Shown: positions 50,012 through 62,940, numbered from the stretch's first letter. The stretch is DNA of 64,000 nucleotides from Brevipalpus yothersi (GCA_003956705.1 QZCP01000246.1:37078-101077), one strand, 5' to 3'. The notes: generated by a model from the sequence alone, not told the origin. A program made the numbers and translations.

Positions 50012-50738
50012 CAGCAGATATGAAGCCCCACGAAGCCAGAATGGTGACAATCAAATATGATCACAATATGAACCAAAAATCATGAAAAAATGAAGATTTG
50101 GATAAAAATCAAACACAAAGAATTTGATTCACGATTTTTCACATCGAAATTTAAGAACATTAGGAATCAATAGGTATGGAGAAGGACCTTGATGATGTTG
50201 TTATAACACTTTGGCAATGAAAATTTTCTTAGCTGGTACCGATGGTCGAGGTCAGGGATCGCGGAGAGTGGAGAAGAAAAATCCTATGAAATAAAGGATC
50301 TACTTTCGATGACCAGATCTTATAGTCAGTCGAACATGTTATCACGAACTCTAGTTCCACATGAGTATTGTTTGCCTCAACATGGATTCTCTCTCGCTCA
50401 CAAAATCGATATACTCTCATAGTTTCATGAGGCTGCGCCTAGGAATAGTTCTATTTTGTTCTGATTACATACTGTACAAATTTTGCTCCATCTATTCTGA
50501 TGCTCAATATTATATACGAGGTACTCCAAATATTATGAGTAACTGTAACCCTAATTGGCTAGCATTTTATCTTCTATTCCCTTTCCTTCTTCTATGGGGT
50601 TGCAAAAATCCGATCGAAAAATGAACTCAGCAAATGTCTTTTATCCAATAATTTTATTCGAAAGCTCCGTAAAAATTGAGACATTGGACCAAACTAGTTA
50701 AGAAATTAGATAGTCAGAACTTGATCTAGAATGTTTCA
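50012..50738. other. Sulfotransferase 5' region, no gene seen
   Basis: Between the sulfotransferase start and the lipase stop. Only isolated short frames occur. It should hold the sulfotransferase promoter and the lipase 3' UTR. Confidence 0.5.
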
Positions 50739-51925
50739 TCAGCAGGCTTGAATTGGATTGGGACTAGTGTAAATGCAGGTTCGCTTTAGATAGGGATGAT
50801 CTTTACAACTGAGTCGAGTATAGCCTGTTAGGGAACTCGATTTGCCATAAATATCGAGGCTTGGTGGACATGGACTGAAACGGAATAAACACTTCCTGGA
50901 ATAGGCTGATATAAAAACTGTCGTAGCAAAAAGATGAGAACAAGTGGGCAGGATCCCTTCACATATAGGCTGTTCGTTGAGAATATATTGAGGATTGACA
51001 ATATAAACACAGTCACCCAGAACTTCGATGTACCCAAAATCGAAGGTGAAAGAAATGAGCTCATCAATCACCGGAAGTGGAATGGACACAGTTGTGATCA
51101 CGACATCCACAAAATCAGCATGAGTGTGATTAGTAAGGGCATAATTAGATCGACGAAAAGCGAAAGATGGTAGGTCAAGAGCTGAGAAGACAAAAACATA
51201 GAATGAGCCAGGTATGAACGAGAATTAACAACAATTAACTTACCCATAAGGCTCTTAAATCTGATTCCATATTTCTCGCGGCAAAAATCTGAATAGAAAC
51301 CAAGAGTTGTTGCACCAGCAGAATATCCAACACCGAATATATCCTTTGGATCTAAACGCTTCAGTTGGGACAAATATTTTATGAACTTACAACTAATTCG
51401 ACCAACCAATAAAGTGTTTGCCAAAGCTAAATAACCGTTCATGTAGAATGGTCTAATACTATTAATTATTGGTGGAGCACCTAATCGACTCCAATCGACC
51501 ATCACTACATGATCACATTTCTTGAGTAGGGCAAGAGCGACTGCTACAAAAGGTTCTGAATCGTATTCACTGTAATATGGAGTGAAAAATATGTTCACTT
51601 TAGATCCTGGCTTTATGGCCAGAATTGTTGTAAATTTTCTTGGACTCTCTTTATTAAGGACCAGAAATCGAACGGTATCTTTCTTATCCACTTCAGGGCA
51701 CGCGAATAACGGTGGCATAGTCACCGGATAAGTTAACAGATTGACTGGCTCAAAACATCCATATTCATCATCACAAACGGGTGTGAGACATGGTAGAAAT
51801 AGTTTGGGATTCAAAAAAGAGTTTTTTTCGACACCACCTATTCCATTATTCCACAGATAGGTATCACATGAAATCAATTGGAAGGTATGATTGATTAATA
51901 GAATAGTTGTGAAGATGAGTAACAT
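50739..51925 (-). CDS. Secreted lipase of the pancreatic lipase/phospholipase A1 family
   Basis: Two exons, 51925–51244 and 51181–50739, split by a 62 bp intron, encode 374 residues. The first 20 residues are a signal peptide (MLLIFTTILLINHTFQLISC). The core has IFFTPYYSEYDSEPFVAVALA and MVDWSRLGAPP, typical of the family. The nucleophile elbow is GVGYSAGA (GxSxG, about residue 211), with a likely catalytic Asp in HADFVDVVITT and a likely His in PTCSHLFAT. Ten or more Cys suggest several disulfides, as expected of a secreted enzyme. Arthropod members include digestive lipases, phospholipase A1 and catalytically dead yolk proteins; with Ser, Asp and His all apparently present, I expect an active enzyme. 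Lid and loop lengths were not assessed. Confidence 0.85.
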
Positions 51926-52852
51926 TTTGTCAGTTTGCTAAAAGAACTTGAAGGAAAAATTCTCAGTTTTTTGTCGAGGAATAAGTACACGAGATTAGTT
52001 TCCAAAGAACTCAGAAAAAATTATATACCTTTAACAAGCGGCTTTAATCCTGCTGGTATTGACTCCAAAAACCCAGATGTGGGCTTAAATGACACTGAAG
52101 CTCATGAAACCAAAAAGAAACTAATAATAGAGAGGAGTCAAGATCCTCGAACTCATTTGTCATGAAGATCGAAAACAGCAAAGGTTCTCCAGGACGGAAA
52201 CTAAAAGCCCAGTTGATAGATGATGTTCTGAAAATTTTATTCGAAACGCACACCAATCTCCAAGCTTTTTACTCAATCGGAGGTGGAATACTTCTTAAAA
52301 TCTCATTCCCTTCATAATAGAGAATTTTTGAGGCTTTGACTCATTAATAAACTCAAATCGAAAAACTTTCGAAAATTGGGCTTTTTTAAACGAAGAACAT
52401 TCAGAATAGAATTGTACTTTAGAAAAGTAGAAAAATCCATCCCAAATTCGATAAACACAGTGATGTAGTCTCCCACTTTGGATAAATTAAATAACCATAG
52501 CCTTCTCACCTGGGCAAAACTGAAAAAATTGAATAAATCTATCGCTCTCGGGACAGAAGAAATCATTTCACAACACGGGATTTATTCGCCAAAACTCATG
52601 AACTATCTACTGTCAAATAGATTAATTATACGTTTACAATTCATAACTAGAGTTCAGAAACTAGACTATTCATTGAACACAGTTTGAGATCAAATGAAGT
52701 TTTCAGTGATAACAGTACATTAAAATCCATTGTGATACCATTTTTTCGATATGGCCTTCGAATAATGAGGAACAAGGGCAAATGAATGTCTTTGGTTCAG
52801 GACGAAGCCGATTTCAATCGATAAATTAAATTCTCTTGGTTGATCGTGCTTT
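51926..52852. other. Interval between the lipase and tyrosine hydroxylase
   Basis: Lipase promoter and tyrosine hydroxylase 3' UTR. Open frames here are short with no recognisable similarity. Confidence 0.5.
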
Positions 52853-55800
52853 TCACCTCTTGGCCATACTAAGCCGATGCATTGCTCCATTCAATTTTGT
52901 GAGTTGTGATTCGATGTCTCTGGCCATGTTCTGAAGTTTACTCATATTATCGATTACTTCTACGCTTGAAGTATGAGCATCATAGGATACATCGAAGCGA
53001 CGCTTGAGTTTAGTGTGAACAAATTCACTATTGAAAGAGAAAATACAAAATCTCAATTAGAAAATCACAACATATCCAGAGCTCTAATGTTCAATAAGCT
53101 CTTCAAAGAATATTTCTCCAATCACAATCGATTTAAAAACTTGAAATTCTGTTCAAAAGATAAATTTTTCAAATTAGACACATTACCTCAGTTGTTTTTT
53201 GGCTTCCTCGAAACTTCTGGCAACAAAGTAAACATCTTGATACTCAACATCTTGGTATGGCTGAACTGCAGCTTTGTCTGGATCAAAAGGTCTTCGTTCT
53301 GGTTTGTCCGACAAGCTATGCTGAAGTTCACCATAGGAAGAAAGTAGCCCAGCACCATAAGCTTTTATTTTTCCATCTTGCCAACACAAGCCGAATTCAA
53401 CGGTGAACCAATATAACTGTCATAAGATACAGATTTAGAGACATGAATGCTTAAGCACTAAGTGTTGAAACAGCAAGCATTTGACTTCAGATGAAGGATT
53501 AGCCAAACACCGTTATTTTCTATGTAAGTCAAGAATTTCCTCATTAAGGCTCAATGAAACACTGAAATAGTCTTTTATTGTAGACAATAATGAGAACAAA
53601 TATTCGATTTACTTTCTTGGTACTTACCGTGGCAAATTTTTCAATCTCCTCATCGTTAGCACCAAGTGATGCTAGTCCAATTTCTTGAGAAAATTGTGCG
53701 AAGGTAGGATCTGCCAATATTGGTGCATGTCCCAGAAGTTCATGTATACAATCACTGTAGATAAAATCAAATATATTCAAAAACCCTCATAATGCTAACG
53801 ATGATTTTAACAACCACCCACATCGGACTCCGCACTTACGGTTCTGGTGAATGATGTGGATTGGAGCCATGTCGAATATATTGTGTAGATTGGAACACAC
53901 GGAATGCTAAACTAGCAAGAAAGTCACGAGCCGTCAGTAGTCCAGCAGCAGGTCGAAGAACAAATCCAGTTCGACCTAAAACGAAAAAAAAATAGTTGAA
54001 AACAATTTACTTGTAAGCAAATCCCTGCTTTTTCAATAACTGACGCCTCAAGAAGTTAGAAACATCCTCTAACTGCGGAATATTGTCCGGACCATAGCCG
54101 CATTCTCTTTCTAGGAGACGAAACGATTCCACGTGTTGCTTGCAAGCATGACTTGGATAGAGCTCTACCAATTTTTTGTAGACAATCCCCCTGTAATATG
54201 ATGTAATATATTTGGAGCGAATATCACACTAATAACCTAGCGGTTCATGAAGCTCGGCAATAGCATACTAAGACTTACCATGTCTTGATTTCATCGGGAG
54301 TATATTTGACTGCTGGAACTTTCTGTCCACTAAATTTTTCGATGAGAGACAAAAGAATATTTGATATTTGATGAATATTTCAAGCAAAAATAGAATCATA
54401 AATCGACTTACTATCTATAGTCGAAAGCAATTTGAGCAATTTCCTTGCGTCGAGCTCGATAAACTTTGTCAGTAAAGCCCTTATTGAACAAATCAGAACA
54501 ATAAACAGAATTTTTTACATGGTCAAGGAGTCAATAAATCAAAACCGGTCAAAAAATCCATGGACTGTACATACTGGATGATCAGAATCCAAATCAGGCT
54601 CATACTTAGTCATAATATGAGTGCAAAAATCGAGCTCACTGATGTGTCTTGGGAACCAGGGATCTAAGTATGATGAGAAAATCAAATACCGTTAGCCAAC
54701 GATCTACGAATTTTAGAATACTGTACCTTTAATACTGATCAACTTTTCTTTTAGAACTTCACATTGGGCTAAATTAGCGTTTCGAAGTGATCTCATAAGA
54801 TGTAATAAGCCAGAGGGTGAAATTTCCAGCGCAATGAATACATCGAATTTTTCCAATCCATTTCCACTTCGACGGCTTTCGATGTGTTGAATAGACCCTT
54901 TGACAGCCTTAAGTATGGAATGTTAGGAGCGGAAAGTGATTCGTCTGTCTTTCATTTGAAAAAGTAGTAATAATTCTAAGTTCTTACTCACCTCGATCAG
55001 CTTGAGAATTCGAGGAAGTGAAGAAAGTGAGTTGTCATTCAGAGACAAAATGAGATTCGAATCTTTTGGTTCCTGTGCATTTTGCTCTTCACTAGCTTCT
55101 CGGACAATCAAAACCTTTACCAAAAGTCAAGATAATGTCATTAAGATTGAGTTTATGAATAGCTATTGTGATGTAAATAGTATGGATCGATTACCAAGAA
55201 TAAATCGGGGAGAAATAGATCAAAATGCTCATGAATCGTTTGAGTTTGACTTCTACTTCATGTTTATTCTCAATAATCTTCAGAAAAAGTGATATTAAGA
55301 ACCAAAAACTCTAAAAGTTCTGTGGACTTGAATTTTGTTTTCAAATCGAAAGTCAAAACTTAGGAATCCTACGATTGTTATACCATTGAATTTGTTCATA
55401 ATTAAGATCCAATCAACTCGTTAGTAAAAGCTATTTCTTCCGCTTCAGAATTCGAAATCAGGAAGGTATTCAGGCTGAATAAGATCAGGGAACTGAGAGA
55501 ATACAAAAAATTCTGACACTCGTACTCACCTCTTCTTCAGACAGTTCTTGATCTTGTGAGCTTTGTCGCTGTTCTTGGAGCCAAGAGAGGCGGGCTTCAC
55601 GATTTTTTTGAGTTTCGAACTTTGCATCATCAACCAGAGAGCGTCTTCGAGATGGATATCCATGCTGAGTTTTAATTCAAGTTAGGATTAAGATAGTTAA
55701 AATGAAATTTGGAGAATTTACTCAGTCATGAATTTAAAGATCTCTCTTATGAGAGAGTTCAGTAAGAACTTCAAGGGAATTATGGTTCTCTGTACAGATC

Positions 55801-58235
55801 AAACGGACTCTCCGTCTCATTAGAAATTATTTGATTGATTACTCAGGCGGTTGATTGTATGCAAAAATAGAACAACCGGAAAAGGTCTAAGTATCGAAAA
55901 TATTTCGGTCACTAAACAAGTTCTCTAATTCATCAGTTCAAATAAATACCCATGAATACATATATCTTAGATCGGATTGTTACTTTGGTCTGCTAAATAG
56001 AAATACCCTTCAGTTGGGTAGGTTTCTCGGAAACTCAACAAGTGGAGCGGAAGACTGATCACTGAAATAACGATGAATGGGATCTGTCAAGCTCAGTAAG
56101 TCTGCCAGTGGTCAAAGTGTCCGGTGTACAGGAAGATAAGGCATTGTGAGATCATTAATCACAGCTTATTTCATGGTACACTAAACATGGGCCTGATTTG
56201 CTCTTCCATCCAGTGAAAGTATTCCTTTTCTGGTCTGCTCGTGATTATTGTACTTCAACTCATTCTTCCTTCTAATGTCCACACTGAATGAATGAAATCA
56301 GTAGTAGAGTACAAAATAGGTGCAAAGTTCTGATGGACTAAATTGGCCATTTATTTTTTCGAAGAGAGCCGATAAAATAACATGTTTATTTGAACATGGG
56401 CTCAGAAATTTGTGAATTTGGTATCGAAATCCCTCTTTTTATGAAAAAAATATCCTTCTACGTGAGAACCTTACTACTTAATACCTAAAATCTATTCTTT
56501 TCTATGTCCCCATTGCCTCCTTATCATAGAAACCCAGAGAAGATTTGTTCACTCTAGAGCTGAAAATTTCCGATGTAGCCTCTCATGAAGAATTTCTCAT
56601 GAATTTCATCATAGTTGGAACATTTTTCTGATCATTAAGCCATTAGATCCTATTACCTTTGAAGAATTTCTGTGGTCGATTCGTTCACAATCTCTCAAGT
56701 GAACACTAACTTTTACCGGATGATCGAAACCTTGCTTCCGTTTGATTTCTATCGACATTATTCTTTGCTTGATATTTCATTTCTTATAATTAGATGGTAA
56801 CTTTTGTCAACCTTAACCTTCTTTCTTCTTTCTAAATCCTTACTAGCTGAGTTGTTTATTCTTTCTTCAACCCACATCAAATTCTTTGGCGATCATTCGC
56901 TATTCTCATGATTGATTTTCACCCAAAAGTTCATTTTCTCTACATTTTCGAGAGCATCGATCGACCAATGCAATTTAGGGAGCCTAAAAATTGTGAAGAT
57001 TTTCTCAGATGAACAATCCATTCGACACAATGAGAATCGATTCTCGAATATGAATGGATGCCATAAGATGCATGAAATCGGATTTGCCTCACTTTCAATC
57101 CTCGTTAGAATGCTCTTTTCTGATCATGCAAGATCATCCTCTTCAAATGAACAATACCAATAGGGAGAGTCAATTTTCATTCATACTTTCTACACAATAA
57201 AGTTGAGAAAAAAACAGCTATTGAATATCTAACCTAAAAAACTTATTGTTAAAATTTCTATGGTAAAAGTCGATCTAAGCAAGTTCATAAGTACTCCATG
57301 TCATTGAGAATACAATTGAACTTTGCATCCATGTGGGTAGATTGATCATGGATCAATCGAAAATCTCATCTTACTTGAACCCACTCTAGTGATAGCTGAA
57401 GATTTTTTTCAAATATTGGACTTCAGTGAATCCAAGATTGATCAATGAAATTCCAAACTCCACTAATTTGATGATTGGGAATCAAGCTAGGAAGTGACAA
57501 TCTATTGTTGGAATAAACTATGGAAATTCTGCCAAAGCTAGCTCCATAAAGAGCACGACAAAATTTATTATTCATTCCCAATAACAGATCAATCGCAAGA
57601 ACCATCAAGCGAGCATCAGAACCAATAGTTTTTGTTTCACCCACCACTTTTTGTTCTCATATTGTATTATTTCTATGACTGATGTCTTCTTTTTCTGAGG
57701 TTCTACCCCAAAGTTGTCTGCAAGCTTTCCTGAGTGATTCTTTGAACTAATCGGATGTCCGAAACATGTGTTAAAATTCGAAAATGATAAATTTTTCTCT
57801 GAAAAATCGAAAAATCTTAAGCTTACCCCACATAATTATCAGAGATTATGGGATACGGAAGTGAATGAATCTGTACTCTCTAGAAATGCTCAGAAAATGG
57901 ATGAATTTTGAGTATTCACCTACATGCTGGGAATGAACTAAAAAAATTTCTCCAAAGTTTCAATTGGATCTTTCACTAGCTTGTAGTCATTCCAACATCA
58001 AAATGAAGAGTCAGAGTTTTGGTATATTCAAACAAATTTGATTCTAAGATCAGTTTGGCTGGGATTTACTCAGAATTATACAAAGCTATTCTGAATATAG
58101 GCTTCCATCACCTCTTCGAGAGTTTCAGAGAAACATCTAGTATGGTAGGATTTCAGAGGATTTTTTGAAACTTACCTCAACGCTGTAGCTTTTAATCGAA
58201 AAGCGAGCACGACTTAGAGCAGCAATCGAGGCCAT
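52853..58235 (-). CDS. TH: Tyrosine 3-monooxygenase (tyrosine hydroxylase, pale)
   Basis: Twelve coding exons: 58235–58176, 55664–55530, 55114–54992, 54907–54727, 54663–54575, 54479–54412, 54329–54279, 54190–54045, 53975–53840, 53754–53628, 53416–53187 and 53027–52853. They give 506 residues. The N-terminus matches fly pale (KSYSVEHGYPSRRRSLVDDA) and carries a PKA-type site, R-R-R-S at Ser29, equivalent to mammalian Ser40. An ACT-like regulatory part spans about 100–180. The catalytic domain has RPAAGLLTARDFLASLAFRV, iron ligands H334 and H339 (HELLGH) and E379 (FTVEFGL), and PYQDVEYQDVYFVA. The C-terminal helix is the tetramerisation coiled coil. The enzyme makes L-DOPA from tyrosine with tetrahydrobiopterin; it is rate-limiting for dopamine and feeds cuticle tanning. 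Intron 1 is 2.5 kb. One donor (GTCAGT, after residue 284) is weaker than the rest. Confidence 0.97.
55665..58175 (-). other. 2.5 kb first coding intron of tyrosine hydroxylase
   Basis: The only long intron of this gene, between SYSVE and HGYPSRRRS. No other exon is recognised. First introns of this kind often hold enhancers or alternative exons (fly pale has extra acidic exons near the N-terminus), but I found no open, spliced candidate exon. Confidence 0.7.
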
Positions 58236-58392
58236 CACTATAACAATTAATTCACGGGATTACAATTAAACAATTGCGATGATACTCGGGGAACACTCTT
58301 TTTCGAAAGCAACAAGTTGCCATTGCTCACCCTCTTAAATAACCAACCCCATAGGCTCTCTTTTCCTGGAGCCCTCGCGTTCTGATATTCAT

Positions 58393-58450
<58 letters not shown>

Positions 58451-59275
58451 AATACATGGGATGGTTTCGAACTCAAACACTCGAATAAGTCTTGCGATGT
58501 ATTATCTAATGTTTAGGGTTTTAAAGCAGCAAAATTGTGCAATATTTTCCTCCTTACTGACAATTGTGTGATGAAGAAATGGCTAAAATTTCTGCAAGGC
58601 TAATTTAACCCAATAATCATCTCGTCAGTAACCACCTCTTCCTTTCATTGATCTCTCTCTCTCTCCCTCTCTCTCTCATTCTCTCATTTTCACTTTCTCT
58701 CTCTTTCTAGAATTTGGCTAGCTTTTTTCACCGTAATTTTGGCGAAATTTTAGTGGGAAGTGAGCGATCCGAAAAAGTCCATTTTTCAATGCTCAAGAAC
58801 TTCTTGCTTATCGAAATAAAATGATTTTGGCTATTGGAGAGATCATGACACACTCGAGAGATAGCCTCCCGATTTTGTTCTGGCAAAAATATTGCCTAAC
58901 CTTTCATTTCAATCGTTAATCCCTCATTGATAGAGGTAAATTTTTCTGATAATCGAATTCAATCTATCTGAGATCATAGTTCTACGAGCTCCACTATCCT
59001 GGAAGATGGCTTAAAGGCCATGTCCAACTTTCGCGCCACTAGCAGGATGGCGCAATATCAGTTGTTTTTGAAAAGAGCACGTTTTTTAGGCACGTTGATT
59101 AAATCGGCTTGATTAAAATTTAATCATTAAATCAACTTTGTTTGGGACATTAAAATCCGTTTAATGATCTTGTTTTTCATATGATTTACTAATCAATGTC
59201 ATGATCGATTGTTGTGTATATCATATAATCTAGTGCCTTTTGGTTTTTGTTTTGCCAAGTGAAATATTTAGCAAT
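58236..59275. promoter_or_regulatory. Divergent 5' region between tyrosine hydroxylase and NOC2L
   Basis: 1.04 kb between start codons. It holds a (CT)n array at 58393–58449 about 160 bp from the TH start, shorter CT runs at about 58650–58708, and an AGGATGGCG motif at 59044–59052. The sequence just before that motif is less AT-rich, fitting an NOC2L promoter. Confidence 0.5.
58393..58449. repeat. (CT)n microsatellite near the TH start
   Basis: About 57 bp of CT dinucleotide, reading (GA)n on the TH sense strand, about 160 bp upstream of the ATG and so in or near the core promoter/5' UTR. Confidence 0.95.
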
Positions 59276-61606
59276 ATGTCTGAACTAATCTCTCAATACA
59301 AGTCTCTCAAAAAGAAATTTGTAAGTTTAATTTAGTTGATGATTTATAAGCAATTTGGAGCCAGTTGATCTAATTAATTTATCTGTGGATCATTTTAGGA
59401 TAATCAAAAGCATGATAAAGCAACCATTTCTACTACCATCCGTTTGTTCAAGTCTCTTGTGGTACAATTTGATGGACAAGAGGAGGGTGAAGAATGTCCT
59501 GTTGATCCTCAATTGTTGGACGCTGTTGTTCGCTTGTGTCTTGTTGATTTACTTCCAGCAATTCATCAATTCCTACGATTACCTCCACCAACTGCGAAAA
59601 CAGATGAGTCCGCAGGACAAAAGCTATTCAATCCTTCCAAATCCAACAAATGGCCAAAATTGGCTGGTTGCTTGAAAGTTTATCTTGGTAGCTTGTTGAA
59701 ACTGATGGATGCCTCTGCCGATCCATCAATTGTGACCAAATTGTTGCGGCATATTTTATATTTGATACCTTTTTATCTACAGTATCTAAATCTAACAAAG
59801 CATCTTCTCAAGGTAATGTTTGCCTCTGATCATGATGAAATTGATTTTATTTTACTAACAAATTCAATTAATTACAGAGAGCGATGGTGATATGGAGTCA
59901 AGGCTCTGAAACTAATAGAATTCTTGCTTTCCTGATAATATTGCGTCTAATGAGGCAACAAGAGTCTGAAATGATAGGTTTTATAATGAAGGTAACTCAC
60001 CATTTTCGTTGTCTCCATAAAAACTTTGATTACATTTATTAATGTTGGTGTATCTTTTTTTTACAGAAATTATACCTTTCCTATGTTAAAAATTGCAAAA
60101 TTGTCTCCAGACAAACACTTCCGATGATAAATTTCATGCAACAATCACTAGTTGAGCTCTATTCACTTGATCAAGGTGTTGCCTACCAGCATGCTTTTGT
60201 TTTCATTCGACAATGTGCCATCACCCTACGTAATGCTTATTCATCGAAGGAAGAGGTAAAATTCATGTCCGTTTAAGGAAAATTGATACTAATATGCTTT
60301 CGCTTCTTTTAGGATGTCTCGAAACCTATCTGCAATAGCCAATACCTACAATCACTTTTGCTTTGGTCTCGCCTTCTTACATGTCTTCAGCCAAGCGAAG
60401 TTCTGAAACCTCTAATCCATCCATTAGTACAGGTTATGACAGGTACAATAAAGTAAGTACTGTGAAAAAACGTTGAACCATGATTGTCGACCTCAACAGC
60501 ACAATGATTTAATCATTAACATTTTCATTTGATCGCAGACATCTTCCAATAGCTCGCTTTTATCCACTCCGTTTTCATATTATAAAAGCTCTCATCAAGT
60601 TGTCCATTGCATCCAAAACATTCATTCCTATTTTGCCTCTTATAATCGAGGTAAGTCATCATCAATCTCAAAATCTCTCAGAACCAGAAATGAATTTGTT
60701 TCTTTTTCTCAACTGAAGGTCTTGGATGAAATTCATTATGACAAGAAGTTTAAAGCTAAAGGAAGTAAATTGGATTTGGATTGTCTAACAAGAGTATCTC
60801 AGCAGATAACTCATGACAAGTTTTTCATCGATGCCTGCGTTAACAAGTGTCATGATCTTTTACTCGAATATCTTGCTTCCTACTCGTACTCTATAGCCTT
60901 CCCTGAACTAGTTTGTTTTCCTATTATCAAGGTAAGCTCATGGTTTCAATTAGAGAATCTAATGATTAAGAATCCATTTCTTTCCATAGATCAAGAAATT
61001 TAATAAAAGTTGTACATTAAAATCTCATGGAAAGATGATGAAAAAACTTCTTGATAAAATCGAAGAGAACACCAAAATGATCGAAATGAAAAGAAAATCT
61101 GTTTCATTTAGTCTTCAAGATACTCAATCTATCGTAAGTAATTTTTTCGAATGCTACTTTTCTGGAGTTTCAACACATTTTCTTTTCAACAGAATCAATG
61201 GGAAAATGAGATCAGAGACAAAGGTACTCCTCTCGTGCAATATTTTGAAGAGCACAATAAAATTCGAGCTAAAGAAATGGAGGATCAACTCAAACAAGAG
61301 GAAGCTGAGCGTAAGAAAGTCGAAAAAAGAGCGAAAAAATCTCGTAAAATGGACTATGAAGAAGAAAGTGAAGAGGATGATGATGAGATGGCTAACGATG
61401 ATCAGGAGGATGGATACGATGATCAAGATGAAGATGAGGATGAGGATGATGATGATGATGATGATGATGCAAGCATGAGTGATCAAAGTTCTGTTGTGGA
61501 TAGGGCTGGTTCTGAAGAGGATATGTTCGGATCCTCAGAGAGTGATGATGAGTCAGAGGGTGGATCTCCTCAACCGGGGCCATCGAAGAAAAAGAGAAAA
61601 TCATAA
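59276..61606 (+). CDS. NOC2L: Nucleolar complex protein 2 homologue (NOC2L)
   Basis: Nine exons: 59276–59320, 59399–59812, 59878–59991, 60067–60255, 60313–60452, 60539–60650, 60719–60931, 60990–61133 and 61193–61606, giving 594 residues. Hallmarks are VTKLLRHILYLIPFYL, LEYLASYSYSIAFPELV, GVAYQHAFVFIRQCAITLRNA and ARFYPLRFHIIKALIKLS, all aligning with human NOC2L. The C-terminus is Lys/Glu-rich, then a long Asp/Glu run (from about 61378) and a basic KKKRKS end, likely a nuclear/nucleolar signal. Noc2 binds Noc1 and Noc3 and drives nucleolar export of pre-60S subunits; the vertebrate protein is also a histone-acetyltransferase inhibitor. Human NOC2L is 749 residues, and the first 150 or so (acidic N-terminus) are absent from this model; an upstream coding exon may have been missed. 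Confidence 0.93.
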
Positions 61607-61692
61607 TTTTCTTTTTGGTTAATTTATTCTTGTTTGATGATATTTGGGTATCTACAATTTCTTTGAATACATATTTTCTGGTTGGCTATCTT

Positions 61693-62940
61693 TCAAGATT
61701 GACCATTGCTCTTCATGAGAACGAGTAGCAATAAATTCGCTACAATTTCAATGAACCACCGAAGCACAAACGAATAACTGTAAGCAAACATATCAAGACA
61801 CGTGAAAGGCTCTAAGGTGGCAACATCTTCAACAGTGAGGATCATCTGCAATCTCAAATCAATGCTAGATTGAACAATTGCTAACTTATACAGCGGACCA
61901 TGAAGATTTTTAAAATGGCTACGAACATATGAAGCTACAAGAGTTTGTAAAAAAACTGTGACTCCTGCGGCTAAAAACCCCCAAAATATCAGAACTATTC
62001 TCACATTTAGAGCAACATCCACCAAGAATTGGCAATACCAATTGAAACAGATCCCAGCTGAAATTCCCAAAAACATTAATCCAGCTGTTTGCTTCCAAAA
62101 GTTATTCTGGATTACAATTTTTCTCCTCATCTTCTCATAATCACGAATTACTTGATTCAACTTGGAGCAATTTCTTCCAATATCTTCAGCAATGTTGTCC
62201 AGAGCAATTTCTCTTAACGATTTGACGTCCAACAGAATATCGTAACAAACCACGATGTAGAGTCCAATAAAGGTGACGGCTACACATGTGACAGAGTAAG
62301 CAGACATCAACCCAACTGGCAACCAAATCAATCCCATAGTGAATATGTAAGAAAGAGGTCGATAAAGAAACATCCCACCTAAATTAAGCAGAGGCCAACA
62401 CATGCAAGAGACCACAGAATTCTGGAATCCATTTTTACATACTTTGACAACTAATTCATTGAGTTGTTTTCGTCTTTTGCGATGAATTTCGTTATCTTCT
62501 CTATTGAGATTGGATAAGTAAACTTTTTCTTCGTTCTCATACCTTTCCGGCAAAAAGATGCTAATCCATGTGAATTGATCTGAATTTAATAGCCTTTGAA
62601 TGTTAATCATATAACAGCTTGCAGCAAGTGACCAGATGGCTATCATTAGAGAGCAATAGTCCCTCGAGTTACCTAGAACGAAAGTGAAATCACCCAAATA
62701 AAAGCACCAAAGAGAGTTAGGATCACAAAATGAGATGACAAAAAACCTAGCAGCTTGTATCCAATCGAGATGAATAGCACTATGGAACCAGAGAAGAGGT
62801 TTTGTTCGCAGCGATCTTCGATTGATAGCTGGACAAATGCATAGTCTTATGAGATGAGATTCCAGGTCAAAATGTTCTTTAGATGTCAATTTGTGATCGT
62901 TCAACTTTTTCGTAGGTCGACGAAAACACAACGGGTTCAT
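61693..62940 (-). CDS. Gustatory-receptor-like multi-pass membrane protein
   Basis: A single open exon of 415 residues with about seven hydrophobic helices (for example IAIWSLAASCYMINI, TMGLIWLPVGLMSAYSVTCVAV, FIGLYIVVCYDILLDV, ILIFW-type segments and LRWFIEIVANLLLLVLM at the end). Length, helix number, a polar loop before the last helices and a hydrophobic C-terminal helix fit the arthropod gustatory receptor family, whose inverted topology places the N-terminus in the cytoplasm. The insect signature TYhhhhhQF is not clearly present, which is common in mite receptors. Intronless structure is frequent in expanded mite chemoreceptor families. The assignment is by shape rather than by a diagnostic motif. 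The stop is 86 bp from the NOC2L stop. Confidence 0.55.
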   Translation of the reverse strand: MNPLCFRRPTKKLNDHKLTSKEHFDLESHLIRLCICPAINRRSLRTKPLLWFHSAIHLDWIQAARFFVISFCDPNSLWCFYLGDFTFVLGNSRDYCSLMIAIWSLAASCYMINIQRLLNSDQFTWISIFLPERYENEEKVYLSNLNREDNEIHRKRRKQLNELVVKVCKNGFQNSVVSCMCWPLLNLGGMFLYRPLSYIFTMGLIWLPVGLMSAYSVTCVAVTFIGLYIVVCYDILLDVKSLREIALDNIAEDIGRNCSKLNQVIRDYEKMRRKIVIQNNFWKQTAGLMFLGISAGICFNWYCQFLVDVALNVRIVLIFWGFLAAGVTVFLQTLVASYVRSHFKNLHGPLYKLAIVQSSIDLRLQMILTVEDVATLEPFTCLDMFAYSYSFVLRWFIEIVANLLLLVLMKSNGQS

